The notes under the pieces were generated by a model. That model was not told the DNA's origin. It saw nothing but the letters and a program-made list of their open reading frames with translations, and did not search any database. This document shows, in pieces, positions 21,075-29,322 of a stretch of 64,000 nt of DNA. The stretch comes from Methylobacterium sp. Leaf99 (GTDB taxonomy: Bacteria; Pseudomonadota; Alphaproteobacteria; Rhizobiales; Beijerinckiaceae). The stretch spans positions 186,181 through 250,180 of the forward strand of contig NZ_LMMU01000009.1 of the NCBI RefSeq assembly GCF_001422375.1, given 5' to 3'. A program made the translations under genes and the position numbers. The stretch's first letter is position 1, and every line of letters starts with the position of its first letter.

Positions 21075-22133
21075 ATGACGGGAACGGCCCTCATCGCCGG
21101 TGCCAGCGGCATCGTCGGCAACAACCTCGCCCGCCACCTCGTCGAGACGGGCTGGGACGTCCACGGCCTCGCCCGCCGGCCCGTGGACATCGCCGGGGTG
21201 ACGCCCGTGGTCGCCGATCTCACCGACCCGGCGTCCCTGAAGGCGGCCCTCGGCGACGCACGTCCGACGCACGTGTTCATCACCACCTGGATGCGGCAGG
21301 CGACGGAGGCCGAGAATTGCCGCGTCAACGGCGCCATGGTCCGCAATCTCCTCGACGCCCTCGACCCTGCGCCCCTGGCCCACGTCGCCCTGGTGACGGG
21401 ATTGAAGCACTACCTCGGCCCGTTCGAGGCCTACGGGAAGGGCACCCTGCCCCAGACCCCGTTCCGCGAGGACCAGGACCGCCTGCCCGTCGAGAACTTT
21501 TATTACGTTCAAGAGGATGAAGTCTTCGCGGCGGCCGCGCGGCGCGGCTTCACCTGGAGCGTGCATCGGCCGCACACCATCGTCGGCTACGCGCTCGGCA
21601 ACGCCATGAACATGGGCGTGACGCTCGCGGCCTATGCCAGCCTGTGCCGGGAGTCCGGGCGGCCGTTCGCGTTCCCGGGCTCGCCCCAGCAATGGCATGG
21701 GCTCACCGACGTCACCGACGCGCGCCTGCTCGCCCGTCACCTCGCCTGGGCCTCCACCACGCCGGCCGCCGCCGATACGGCCTTCAACGTGGTCGACGGC
21801 GACGTCTTCCGCTGGTCGTGGATGTGGGGCCGCATCGCGGAGTGGTTCGGTGTCGAACCGGCACCCTATTCGGGCGAGGCCATGCCCCTGAAGCAGCAGA
21901 TGGCGGGGGCGGCGCCCCTCTGGCGCGAGCTCGCCGCCCGGCACGGGCTCGTCGAACCCGACCTCGACCGCCTCGCGTCGCCCTGGCACACGGATGCGGA
22001 TCTCGGCCGGCCCATCGAGGTCGTCACCGACATGAGTCGCAGCCGCCGCCTCGGCTTCCTCGATTACCAGCCCAGCGACGACGCGTTCCTCGACCTCTTC
22101 GCGAGACTCCGGGCCGAGCGGGTGATTCCGTAG
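21075..22133 (+). CDS. NAD(P)-dependent SDR oxidoreductase (PRISE-like)
   Basis: A 352-residue extended short-chain dehydrogenase. The Rossmann motif GASGIVGNNLARHLVETG is at the N-terminus. VTGLKHYLGPFEAYG, NFYYVQEDEVF and WSVHRPHTIVGYALGN match the progesterone 5-beta-reductase/iridoid-synthase-like (PRISE) group, which reduces enones. Bacterial members are usually of unknown substrate. GGAG lies about 10 nt before the ATG. It is divergent from uvrB across a 194-bp gap in which I see nothing else. Confidence 0.85.
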   Translation: MTGTALIAGASGIVGNNLARHLVETGWDVHGLARRPVDIAGVTPVVADLTDPASLKAALGDARPTHVFITTWMRQATEAENCRVNGAMVRNLLDALDPAPLAHVALVTGLKHYLGPFEAYGKGTLPQTPFREDQDRLPVENFYYVQEDEVFAAAARRGFTWSVHRPHTIVGYALGNAMNMGVTLAAYASLCRESGRPFAFPGSPQQWHGLTDVTDARLLARHLAWASTTPAAADTAFNVVDGDVFRWSWMWGRIAEWFGVEPAPYSGEAMPLKQQMAGAAPLWRELAARHGLVEPDLDRLASPWHTDADLGRPIEVVTDMSRSRRLGFLDYQPSDDAFLDLFARLRAERVIP

Positions 22134-22146
22134 GGGCTCGACCCTG

Positions 22147-22169
22147 CCCCCGGCTGGACAGGCCGGGGG
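22147..22169. terminator. GC hairpin after the SDR gene, no U-tract
   Basis: CCCCCGGC (22147-22154) and GCCGGGGG (22162-22169) form a perfect 8-bp stem with a 7-nt loop, 14 bp past the SDR stop. No T-run follows, so it is not a canonical intrinsic terminator but may still separate the SDR and ankyrin transcripts. Confidence 0.4.
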
Positions 22170-22212
22170 TCGAAACCCAGATCACGTCGGACACGAGACC
22201 GGACGGAGCCCG

Positions 22213-22761
22213 ATGCAGCCGCAAGACCCCGAAACACCCGAACGCCAGAAACCCGAGCTCGACGATGCGACCCTCGCCTTCGCCGGCAAGATCTTCCAGT
22301 TCGCCCGCCTGGGGCACGCCCGGGAGCTCGCGGAGCTGTTCGGCCAGGGACTGCCGGCCAACCTGCGCAACGACAAGGGCGACAGCCTGCTCATGCTCGC
22401 CGCCTATAACGGCCAGGCCGAGGCCGCGCAGGCGATCCTCGAGCATGGCGGCGACCCGGAACTCGCCAACGACCGGGGCCAGACGCCCCTGGCCGGGGCC
22501 GCCTTCAAGGGCGACCTCGCCATGGCCGAGCTGCTCCTGGCCCACGGGGCCCTCGTGGACGGCACCGGCGACGGCAGCCGCACGGCCCTGATGACGGCCG
22601 CGATGTTCGACCGCGTCGCGATCATCGACCTGCTGCTGGCCCATGGCGCCGACCCGGACCGGCGCGACGGGGCCGGCCTCACCGCTGCCGAGATGGCCCA
22701 GTCCATGGGGGCGGTCGAGGCCCCGGCCCGCCTCGCCCGGGCGCCGCGCCCGAACGCCTGA
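22213..22761 (+). CDS. Ankyrin-repeat protein
   Basis: A 182-residue cytosolic protein made of about four ankyrin repeats over residues 30-165. Diagnostic stretches are GDSLLMLAAYNGQAEAAQAI, QTPLAGAAFKGDLAMAELLL, RTALMTAAMFDRVAIIDLLL and a last GAGLTAAEMAQS. It has no signal peptide and no catalytic domain, so it probably mediates a protein-protein contact. GGAGCCCG precedes the ATG. It may be read with coaBC 75 bp downstream, but no functional link is evident. Confidence 0.88.
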   Translation: MQPQDPETPERQKPELDDATLAFAGKIFQFARLGHARELAELFGQGLPANLRNDKGDSLLMLAAYNGQAEAAQAILEHGGDPELANDRGQTPLAGAAFKGDLAMAELLLAHGALVDGTGDGSRTALMTAAMFDRVAIIDLLLAHGADPDRRDGAGLTAAEMAQSMGAVEAPARLARAPRPNA

Positions 22762-22836
22762 AGCGGCCTGCATCCGGGGCGGTTCGGGTGTATGGAGCGC
22801 GGGCGGCTCCCGACCGTCCGGCCCGATGAGTGACCC

Positions 22837-24093
22837 ATGACCCGCTCGCTTGAGAACCGCCGCATCCTCCTCGTCATCGGCGGTGGCATCGCGGCCTACA
22901 AGTCCCTCGACCTCATCCGGCGCCTGCGCGAGCGCGGGGCGCAGGTGCGCCCCCTCCTCACCCGGGGCGCGCAGGAATTCGTGACGCCCCTCGCCGCCGC
23001 GGCCCTGGCCGGCGCGCGGGCGCATACGGACCTGTTCGACCGGGCGGACGAGGCCGAGATCGGCCACATCAAGCTCGCCCGCGACGCCGACGCCATCGTG
23101 GTCGCGCCCGCCACCGCGAGCCTCATGGCGCGGATGGCCACCGGCGAGGCCTCGGATCTGGCCGCCACGGTGCTGCTCGCCACCACCCTGCCGATCCTCA
23201 TCGCGCCGGCCATGAACGTGCGGATGTGGCAGCACCCGGCCACGCGGCGCAACCTGGCGACGCTGCTGGGCGACGGTGTGCGCGTGGTGGGTCCCAACGA
23301 CGGTGCCATGGCGGAGGCCGAGTTCGGTCCCGGCCGCCTCGCCGAGCCGAACGAGATCGCCGCCGCCTTGGAGGCGATGCTGGCGGGGGGCGAGCGGCCC
23401 GGCGGCTTCGGCTTCCTCGCCGGGCGGGCGCCGGCCGGGGCCCTCGCGGGACGGCGCGTCCTCGTCACCTCGGGGCCGACCCACGAACCCATCGATCCCG
23501 TGCGCTACCTCGCCAACCGCTCGTCGGGCCGCCAGGGCCACGCCATCGCGGCGGCGGCGGCGGCGGCGGGGGCCGACGTCACCCTGGTCTCCGGCCCGGT
23601 CTCGATCCCCGATCCGGCCGGGGTCCGGATGATCCATGTGGAGACCGCCCGCGCCATGCTGGTGGCCGTGGAGGAGGCTTTGCCGGCGGACATCGCCGTG
23701 TTCACCGCCGCCGTCGGCGACTGGCGCCCGGCCGAGGTCGGCCAGAACAAGATCAAGAAGGACGGGAGCGAACCCGCGCCCCTGCGCCTCGTCGAGAACC
23801 CCGACATCCTCGCCACCGTCGCGGGCCGGTCGAGCGGGCGCCCGACCCTCGTGGTGGGCTTCGCCGCCGAGACCGACGACGTGCTCGCCAACGCCCTGAA
23901 GAAGATCGCCCGCAAGGGCTGCGACCTGCTGGTGGCCAACGACGTCTCGGCCAGCGGCGGCGTCATGGGCGGCCTCGAGAACACCGTCCACCTCGTCTCG
24001 CGCGACGGCTCCGTCGAGACCTGGCCCACCCTCGACAAGGACGAGGTCGGGCGCCGCCTCGTCGCGCGGTTCGCCGCCCTGTTGCCGGTGTGA
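22837..24093 (+). CDS. coaBC: Bifunctional phosphopantothenoylcysteine decarboxylase/synthetase
   Basis: A 418-residue coenzyme A biosynthesis enzyme. The N-terminal CoaC half (decarboxylase, FMN) has GGGIAAYKSLDLIRRL, the catalytic His77 in GHIKLARDADAIVVAPATA, and Asn in APAMNVRMW. The C-terminal CoaB half (synthetase) has VTSGPTHEPIDPVRYLANRS, VGQNKIKKDG and VANDVSAS. In E. coli Dfp, Cys158 of the ACGxxGxGR segment acts in the decarboxylase step; the matching segment here reads MAEAEFGPGRL with Glu160 (codon 23314-23316) in place of Cys. This may be a lineage variant; CoaB looks fully intact. Length is normal (about 400-420). Confidence 0.94.
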   Translation: MTRSLENRRILLVIGGGIAAYKSLDLIRRLRERGAQVRPLLTRGAQEFVTPLAAAALAGARAHTDLFDRADEAEIGHIKLARDADAIVVAPATASLMARMATGEASDLAATVLLATTLPILIAPAMNVRMWQHPATRRNLATLLGDGVRVVGPNDGAMAEAEFGPGRLAEPNEIAAALEAMLAGGERPGGFGFLAGRAPAGALAGRRVLVTSGPTHEPIDPVRYLANRSSGRQGHAIAAAAAAAGADVTLVSGPVSIPDPAGVRMIHVETARAMLVAVEEALPADIAVFTAAVGDWRPAEVGQNKIKKDGSEPAPLRLVENPDILATVAGRSSGRPTLVVGFAAETDDVLANALKKIARKGCDLLVANDVSASGGVMGGLENTVHLVSRDGSVETWPTLDKDEVGRRLVARFAALLPV

Positions 24094-24118
24094 CGCCGTC
24101 TCGCTGCCGGTGTGACGC
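24083..24118. repeat. Short direct repeat spanning the coaBC stop
   Basis: TGCCGGTGTGACGC occurs at 24083-24096 and again at 24105-24118, a 22-bp period. The first copy contains the coaBC stop codon, so the repeat duplicates the stop context. The rest of the 285-bp gap to the next gene shows no clear promoter or RNA to me. Confidence 0.6.
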
Positions 24119-24378
24119 AGTGCGGCGAAAACCGGCGGAGCCGATCCCCCATCCGGCGCGTTAAGGCTTGACTAACCCATGCTCCGGCATCATCCCGGCG
24201 TCGCCTGCGACTCCGCCCTGCGCCGGTCGTGCGGCCCCATAGGACCTGACTGACCCAATGCCCAGCGACAGTAGTCGATGGACCGTGCCGCCTTCGGCCG
24301 TCCGCGTGCGCCACACCTGATCGCTGATCGGGTTCGCCCGCGATCGGCCCCCGGTGGCCGGTCGAACGAGGTGAGCCC

Positions 24379-24690
24379 ATGACCGTCTTGAAGCTTTCTG
24401 CCTTTCCGGCCGCTTTTCGCACGAACCTCCGGCCCGCGAGCGAATTCCGCCTGCGCGTCGCCGGACGTCGGCCCGTGCGCAAGTCCCCCACCAAGTCTCT
24501 CGCTAAGTCTGCCCCGAAGAAAACGCGCGATGCCAACGTCGCCCTGATCATGGTGGTGATGATGAGCCTCGTCTTCGCGCCCGTGGTCGCCATGCACCTG
24601 TTCGCGACCTTCGGGCCGGTCGACCTCGGCGTGCGGAAGCCCGCCGCCGAAGTCGTGTCGCGGTCCGTGCCCGCCCTGCCCCCGGGCTGA
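24379..24690 (+). CDS. Small basic single-pass membrane protein, hypothetical
   Basis: A 103-residue protein I do not recognise. It has a basic N-terminal half (Arg/Lys-rich, with KSPTKSLAKSAPKKTR at about residues 36-51), one hydrophobic helix (ALIMVVMMSLVFAPVVAMHL, about 54-73) and a short tail. This topology suggests an inner-membrane protein with a basic cytoplasmic head. AGGTGAG upstream of the ATG is a good ribosome site. It stands alone between coaBC and the convergent GST gene. Confidence 0.6.
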   Translation: MTVLKLSAFPAAFRTNLRPASEFRLRVAGRRPVRKSPTKSLAKSAPKKTRDANVALIMVVMMSLVFAPVVAMHLFATFGPVDLGVRKPAAEVVSRSVPALPPG

Positions 24691-24823
24691 GTCAGGCGCA
24701 CGGAGTTCCTGTCAAACCGGAGCGCCCCGACCGAGCCTTGGCCCGGGACCGACCCTGGCGCGGGGCGTCCGCTGCGGGGGGCACGGAGGTCGCTCGCCGC
24801 GGTCCCGACGGGTCGATGGGGGC

Positions 24824-25477
24824 TCAGGCTTGGGCCGGCTCCACCTCCTGTGAAGCCGCGTGCTCGGCCGACAGGGCGGCATCCGCCGCCGCAACCTTGA
24901 CGGCGGCGGGGCGGCCGTTGACCCGGTCGATGTAGGCCCGGATCGCCGGTTCCTCGGGCACGAGCTTGAAGCTCGTGGTCCAGCCGAGCGCCGTGCCCCA
25001 CAGGACATCGACGGCGGTGAAGCGCTCGCCGAGGAGATACGGGTCCTTGTCCAGGGCGCCCAGCAGGGTCGCCATCACCGTATCGAAATCGCCGTAGGCC
25101 GACATGGCGCGCGGGCCGGCCTCGCGCTGGAGGGCCCTGTCGATGACCGCCGGCTCGAAGCTCGACCCGTAATACACCATCCAGCGGAGGTACGGACCGC
25201 GCAACGGATCGTCGAGGGCCGGGGTCAGGCCCGCCCCGGGGAACAGGTCGGCGAGGTAGAGGTAGATCGCCGCCTGCTCGGTCACGACGGCGTCGCCGTG
25301 GGTGAGCGCCGGCACCTTCCCCATGGGGTTGATGGCGCGGTAGGCCGCCTCGCGATGCTCGCCGGCCTTCATGTTCAGCACCTGCAGCCGGTGCGGCGCG
25401 CCGAGTTCCTCCAGGAGAATCCGCACCCCCGTCGAGCGGGTGTTGGGCGAATGGTAGAGCGTGATCTCGGATGCCAA
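24824..25477 (-). CDS. Glutathione S-transferase family protein
   Basis: A 217-residue cytosolic GST. The N-terminal thioredoxin-like domain has ITLYHSPNTRSTGVRILLEE (with the Ser/Asn of beta-class-like active sites), the cis-Pro motif NPMGKVPALTHGD and TEQAAIYLYLADLFP. The all-helical C-terminal domain follows, with YLLGERFTAVDVLWGTALGW (N-capping box). The start appears to be TTG at 25477, giving M-ASEITLYH. It converges on the small membrane-protein gene to its left. The electrophile it detoxifies is unknown. Confidence 0.9.
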   Translation of the reverse strand: MASEITLYHSPNTRSTGVRILLEELGAPHRLQVLNMKAGEHREAAYRAINPMGKVPALTHGDAVVTEQAAIYLYLADLFPGAGLTPALDDPLRGPYLRWMVYYGSSFEPAVIDRALQREAGPRAMSAYGDFDTVMATLLGALDKDPYLLGERFTAVDVLWGTALGWTTSFKLVPEEPAIRAYIDRVNGRPAAVKVAAADAALSAEHAASQEVEPAQA

Positions 25478-25546
25478 GCGGAATGCCTTTCGCGAATCGT
25501 CGGCCGCAGGGTCTGCGCCTGAAGCGGCAGCGTCAATCGGAGCGTT

Positions 25547-26536
25547 TCATTCGCGGCGCGCCGCGACGGCCTGGGCCAGGAGGCACAGGATCTCGAACGC
25601 CAGGGTGGCGCCGGCCAGCGCCGTGATGCCGGATGGGTCGAGGGGCGGGGCGACCTCGACGAGATCGGCCCCGACGAGGTCGAGGCCGGCCAGGGCCCGC
25701 ACGAGGAACAGGGCCTCCCGGCTCGTGAACCCGCCCATCTCCGGGGTGCCGGTGCCGGGGGCGTAGGCCGGATCGAGGGCGTCGATGTCGAAGCTGAGAT
25801 AGGCCGGCCCGGCGCCGAGGACGGCGTGGGCCTCGGCTGCCACCTCGGGCAGGCCCCGCACCATGACCTCCTCCATGGGGACGATCCGCACGCCCCGGGC
25901 CCGCGCCCAGTCGAGTTCGTCGGCGGCGTCGACGCTGCCGCGCAGGCCGATCTGAACCGTGCGCCTCGGGTCGAGGACGCCGTCCTCGATGGCCCGGCGG
26001 AACGGCGTGCCGTGGGTGAGCCGGCTGCCGTCGTACTGGCCGTCGTCGGTGTCGCTGTGGGCGTCGATATGGACGAGGCCCAGCGGTCTGTCGCGGCCGA
26101 GCGCGCGCAGGACCGGATAGGTCACGAAATGGTCGCCGCCGACGGACAGGGGCACGATGCCGGCGGCGGCGAGGGGGGCGTAGAAGGCTTCGATCCGCGC
26201 GGCGGTGGCGGCGACGTCGATGGGATTGACGCAGACGTCGCCGAGGTCGGCACAGGCCGCGAGATCGTAGGGCGCGATACCCGTGCTGGCGTTCAGCGTG
26301 CGCGTGCCCGTGGAGGCCTCGCGCACGCCGCGCGGTCCGAGGCGCGCGCCCGGCCGGTTGGTGGTGGCCCCGTCGAACGGGATGCCGACGAGACCGATAT
26401 CGATCCGGCCCGGGGCCTCGGCGGGATCGAGGATGGGAAGGCGCATGAAACTCGCGACGCCTGAGAAGCGCGGGCTTTCCATGCCGGATGGCGGGCGATG
26501 GCGCGCGATCCGCGCCGCATCCGGTTCCCTCGGCAT
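25547..26536 (-). CDS. speB: Agmatinase/ureohydrolase family protein
   Basis: A 329-residue Mn-dependent ureohydrolase. The three metal motifs are present: GGDHFVTYP, HIDAHSDTDDG and SFDIDALDPAYAPGTGTPE. The overall pattern (VGIPFDGATTNRPGARLGPR) matches the agmatinase branch, which turns agmatine into putrescine and urea; guanidinobutyrase or related amidinases are possible. ATG 26536 is chosen because GGAAGGGGGAACG directly precedes it. It faces away from rpsT. Confidence 0.87.
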   Translation of the reverse strand: MPREPDAARIARHRPPSGMESPRFSGVASFMRLPILDPAEAPGRIDIGLVGIPFDGATTNRPGARLGPRGVREASTGTRTLNASTGIAPYDLAACADLGDVCVNPIDVAATAARIEAFYAPLAAAGIVPLSVGGDHFVTYPVLRALGRDRPLGLVHIDAHSDTDDGQYDGSRLTHGTPFRRAIEDGVLDPRRTVQIGLRGSVDAADELDWARARGVRIVPMEEVMVRGLPEVAAEAHAVLGAGPAYLSFDIDALDPAYAPGTGTPEMGGFTSREALFLVRALAGLDLVGADLVEVAPPLDPSGITALAGATLAFEILCLLAQAVAARRE

Positions 26537-26640
26537 CGTTCCCCCTTCCCGCGTTCCGAACCGGATCATCGCGTGCGGGTGGGGCATCGATCAAGCGAGG
26601 GAGATTGGCGAGGCGAAGCGACACGGCGATGACGCTCGCG

Positions 26641-26669
26641 TTGACGGATCGGCGGTGCGTGGCTATAGA
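26641..26669 (+). promoter_or_regulatory. Sigma-70-type promoter for rpsT
   Basis: TTGACG (26641-26646), a 17-bp spacer and TATAGA (26664-26669) give a near-consensus housekeeping promoter about 130 bp upstream of the rpsT ATG. Nothing else in the 265-bp speB-rpsT gap matches as well. Confidence 0.6.
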
Positions 26670-26801
26670 GCGCGGATTGCCGACGGTCGCGGTCATCCCT
26701 GCCCGTCGGCTTCGCCATTGCCCGAACAACCTGCACGCGATCGTACGACACTCCGGCCCGCGGGCCCGTCGGGATCGCCTCAAACGTGATGAGGATGCCC
26801 C

Positions 26802-27068
26802 ATGGCCAACACCGTGTCGGCCAAGAAAATGACCCGCAAGATCGCGAAGCGGACCGCTGTGAACCGCTCGCGCCGCAGCCGTATGCGCACCTTCGTCCGC
26901 AAGGTCGAAGAGGCCATTGCCGGCGGCGACCAGACCAGCGCGCTGACCGCCCTGCGGGAAGCCGAGCCCGAGATCATGCGGGCCGCCCAGCACGGCATCG
27001 TGCACAAGAACAACGCGTCCCGGAAGGTCTCGCGCCTCGCGGCTCGGGTCAAGGCGCTCGCCGCCTAA
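26802..27068 (+). CDS. rpsT: 30S ribosomal protein S20
   Basis: An 88-residue basic protein that binds 16S rRNA in the small subunit body. The sequence [20 protein letters not shown], then [18 protein letters not shown] and [20 protein letters not shown], is the S20 pattern end to end. GAGGATGCCCC precedes the ATG. It has its own strong promoter upstream and a perfect terminator 24 bp downstream, so it is probably monocistronic. rpsT next to dnaA is common in alphaproteobacteria. Confidence 0.97.
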   Translation: MANTVSAKKMTRKIAKRTAVNRSRRSRMRTFVRKVEEAIAGGDQTSALTALREAEPEIMRAAQHGIVHKNNASRKVSRLAARVKALAA

Positions 27069-27092
27069 GCCTTCCTTCTTCAGGACCCATTG

Positions 27093-27128
27093 CGAAGAAA
27101 GCCCGGCAGCGATGCCGGGCTTTCTTCG
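27093..27128 (+). terminator. Intrinsic terminator after rpsT
   Basis: A perfect 15-bp stem (27093-27107 pairing with 27114-27128) with a 6-nt loop, the right arm containing TTTCTT. The A/T-rich arms give a U-rich tail on the + strand and a matching one on the opposite strand, so it may stop transcription both ways and shield the dnaA control region. Confidence 0.85.
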
Positions 27129-27149
27129 TTTTCGGCCGTCGCTCGACCG

Positions 27150-27177
27150 CCCGCGCTCGTCCACCCGCGCTCGTCCA
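27150..27177. repeat. 14-bp tandem repeat x 2
   Basis: CCCGCGCTCGTCCA at 27150-27163 is followed at once by an identical copy at 27164-27177, in the non-coding gap between the rpsT terminator and dnaA. Confidence 0.7.
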
Positions 27178-27240
27178 CCTGAGCCCGCCTGCTCCGGATC
27201 GCCGTCCCTTCCGCGGACTCGGTCGCGGCGGCGGAGGCCA

Positions 27241-27621
27241 TGGCTCGTTAACCCTGATGGCAAATCTCCCGAGTTGAAGAGTCTTAACGCCAAGTGTAGC
27301 TTAACGATCGCTTGAGAAGACACGACAAAAGCCGTGCATCCTCGAGTCGAGGGCGAATCATGCACAAGGTCGGTCTGCTCGTTCGACTCGTCGTGCCAAA
27401 CCCTCGTCCCGATACGTGCTTCTTTCGCTATCCCCGTTAGTCCCGTTGTTAGGAGAACCGTAGCTTATTGTTGATAGGCTGGTTTCATCGGCAAAAGGCG
27501 CCCCGGATGCATTGACTCCGGCGCGAAGATCTGGGCTCCGCGAATGGCTCGCGGGGCGCGACGTCAGTCAAGTGTGCGTACGTACCGGTGGCGGCTCTCC
27601 GTCCTCGGCGCGAGGAGAGCG
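27241..27621. promoter_or_regulatory. dnaA upstream control region, possible origin area, rich in GANTC
   Basis: This gene-free stretch is visibly more AT-rich than its surroundings. It holds five GANTC sites, the CcrM methylation target of alphaproteobacteria: 27279-27283, 27344-27348, 27355-27359, 27385-27389 and 27514-27518. Two weak DnaA-box-like sequences, TCATGCACA (27358-27366) and the reverse-strand TGTTGATAG (27469-27477), each match 7 of 9 bases of TTATCCACA or its complement. In Caulobacter, GANTC methylation controls dnaA transcription. No strong DnaA-box cluster is visible, so calling it oriC would go too far. Confidence 0.5.
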
Positions 27622-29133
27622 ATGATGCATGTCGACGGTAGCGTGTCCGGCAACGCCGAGACGGGCATGAGCGGCGTGAGCGGCACCGATCCGGTGGCCG
27701 CCTGGGCTCGAGTGAAACGCCGCCTGCGGGCGGAACTGGGAGAGGATGTGTTCGCGAGCTGGTTCGCCCGGCTCGAATTGCTGGAGGTCTCCGGCGCGAC
27801 GGCGCGCCTCACGGTGCCCACCCGCTTCCTCAAGAGCTGGATCGAATCCCACTACATCGACCGCGTCCTCAACACCTTCCGCAGCGAGGTCGAGGACGTC
27901 TCCCGCATCGACGTGTCGGTGCGTGGTCCCGCCGCCGCCCGCCCCGCCGCCACCGCGAGCGCGGCCCAGAAGCCCGCCATGGCGCCGAGCCCCCTCGCCC
28001 GTCTCCAGGCCGCCGGCTCCGGGATGCAGGCACCGAGCGACTCCGAGTCCGACGCCCCCGTCTCGGCCCGCGCCGAGGGTGGCTCCGGCGATCTCAACGG
28101 CGCGCCCCTCGACAACCGCCTCACCTTCACGAGCTTCGTCGTCGGCCGCTCCAACGCCCTTGCCCACGCGGCCGGCGAGCGTGTCGCCCGCCACGACGGC
28201 CAGGGCGCGCTTTACAACCCGCTCTACCTCCATGCCGGGGTCGGCCTCGGCAAGACCCACCTGCTCCACGCCATCGGCCACGCCGCCCGCGATTCCGGCC
28301 GCCGGGTGATCTACCTCACCGCCGACCGCTTCATGTACGGCTTCGTCAACGCCCTGAAGACCCAGAACGCCCTGGCCTTCAAGGAGCGCCTGCGCGCCAT
28401 CGACCTCCTCATCCTCGACGACGTGCAGTTCATCCAGGGCAAGTCGATCCAGGCCGAGTTCGGCCACACCATCAACGCCCTCATCGATGCCGGCCGCCAG
28501 GTCGTCGTCGCCTCCGATCGGCCGCCCACCGAGCTCGAAGCCCTTGAGGAGCGCGTCCGCTCGCGCCTCGCCGGCGGCCTCGTGGTCGAGATCGGCACCC
28601 TCGACGAGCAGCTGCGCACCTCGATCCTGTCGGCGCGCCTGGCCGCCGTCCAGGTCTCGCATCCGAGCTTCGAGGTCTCGCCGACGGTGGCGACCTACGT
28701 CGCCCGCGCCATCACGGCCAACGGCCGCGACCTCGAAGGCGCCGTGAACCGGCTCCTGGCCCACGCCACCCTCACGGGGGCGGCGGTGACCATGGAGACC
28801 GCCGAGGCCGCGATCCGGGATCTGGTGAAGAACCGCGAGCCCAAGCGCATCAAAATCGAGGACATCCAGAAGCTGGTGGCCTCGCGCTACAACGTCTCGC
28901 GCTCGGACATCCTGTCCGAGCGGCGCACGGCCGCCGTGGTCAAGCCGCGCCAGATCGCCATGTACCTGTCGAAGGTGCTGACCCTGCGCTCCCTGCCCGA
29001 GATCGGCCGGCGCTTCGGCGGCCGCGACCACACCACGGTGCTCCACGCCGTGCGCAAGATCGACAAGCTCATCGGCGAGGACAACGTCCTGAACGACGAG
29101 GTCGAGCTCCTGAAGCGCATGCTGCAGGATTGA
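27622..29133 (+). CDS. dnaA: Chromosomal replication initiator DnaA
   Basis: A 503-residue AAA+ initiator that binds DnaA boxes and melts oriC. Domain I ([20 protein letters not shown]) is followed by a Pro/Ala-rich linker. The AAA+ core has Walker [11 protein letters not shown] (about residues 207-216), Walker [11 protein letters not shown], sensor [13 protein letters not shown] and the arginine box SRLAGGL. Domain IV carries the DNA-binding signature [15 protein letters not shown]. Two ATGs (27622 and 27625) follow AGGAG; the second has the better spacing, the first is annotated. A strong hairpin just after the stop separates it from dnaN. Confidence 0.97.
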   Translation: MMHVDGSVSGNAETGMSGVSGTDPVAAWARVKRRLRAELGEDVFASWFARLELLEVSGATARLTVPTRFLKSWIESHYIDRVLNTFRSEVEDVSRIDVSVRGPAAARPAATASAAQKPAMAPSPLARLQAAGSGMQAPSDSESDAPVSARAEGGSGDLNGAPLDNRLTFTSFVVGRSNALAHAAGERVARHDGQGALYNPLYLHAGVGLGKTHLLHAIGHAARDSGRRVIYLTADRFMYGFVNALKTQNALAFKERLRAIDLLILDDVQFIQGKSIQAEFGHTINALIDAGRQVVVASDRPPTELEALEERVRSRLAGGLVVEIGTLDEQLRTSILSARLAAVQVSHPSFEVSPTVATYVARAITANGRDLEGAVNRLLAHATLTGAAVTMETAEAAIRDLVKNREPKRIKIEDIQKLVASRYNVSRSDILSERRTAAVVKPRQIAMYLSKVLTLRSLPEIGRRFGGRDHTTVLHAVRKIDKLIGEDNVLNDEVELLKRMLQD

Positions 29134-29139
29134 GCCCCG

Positions 29140-29172
29140 GGCCGGGACACGCACGCGTGCGGTGTCCCGGCC
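29140..29172. terminator. Long GC hairpin between dnaA and dnaN
   Basis: A perfect 11-bp stem (29140-29150 with 29162-29172) encloses a palindromic GCACGCGTGC. It begins a few bases after the dnaA stop. No T-run follows. It may be a Rho-assisted terminator, an attenuator or a transcript-stabilising structure. The rest of the 189-bp gap shows nothing I can name. Confidence 0.5.
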
Positions 29173-29322
29173 GGATCAACCCCGGGATAGGCCGCCTCTC
29201 GCACTTGCGTTCGCGGACCGCCTTCGCCAAGTTGCTCGGCCAGCGAAGCTGCTCGGCCACGATGCCCGGCGCCGCGCGGGGCCGGCTTCCGCGACGTTCT
29301 CCTGCGACCACGAGTTTTTGCG

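Noticed and set aside
16975-21078. A 1367-codon open frame on the + strand across yidB and uvrB
   Set aside because: It is the mirror of UvrB and YidB codons. The translation has no recognisable domain, and UvrB on the other strand is unambiguous.
27358-27477. DnaA boxes defining oriC upstream of dnaA
   Set aside because: Only two sites with 7/9 matches were found. That is too weak to call an origin; GC-skew analysis of the whole chromosome is needed. I kept the region as a control region only.
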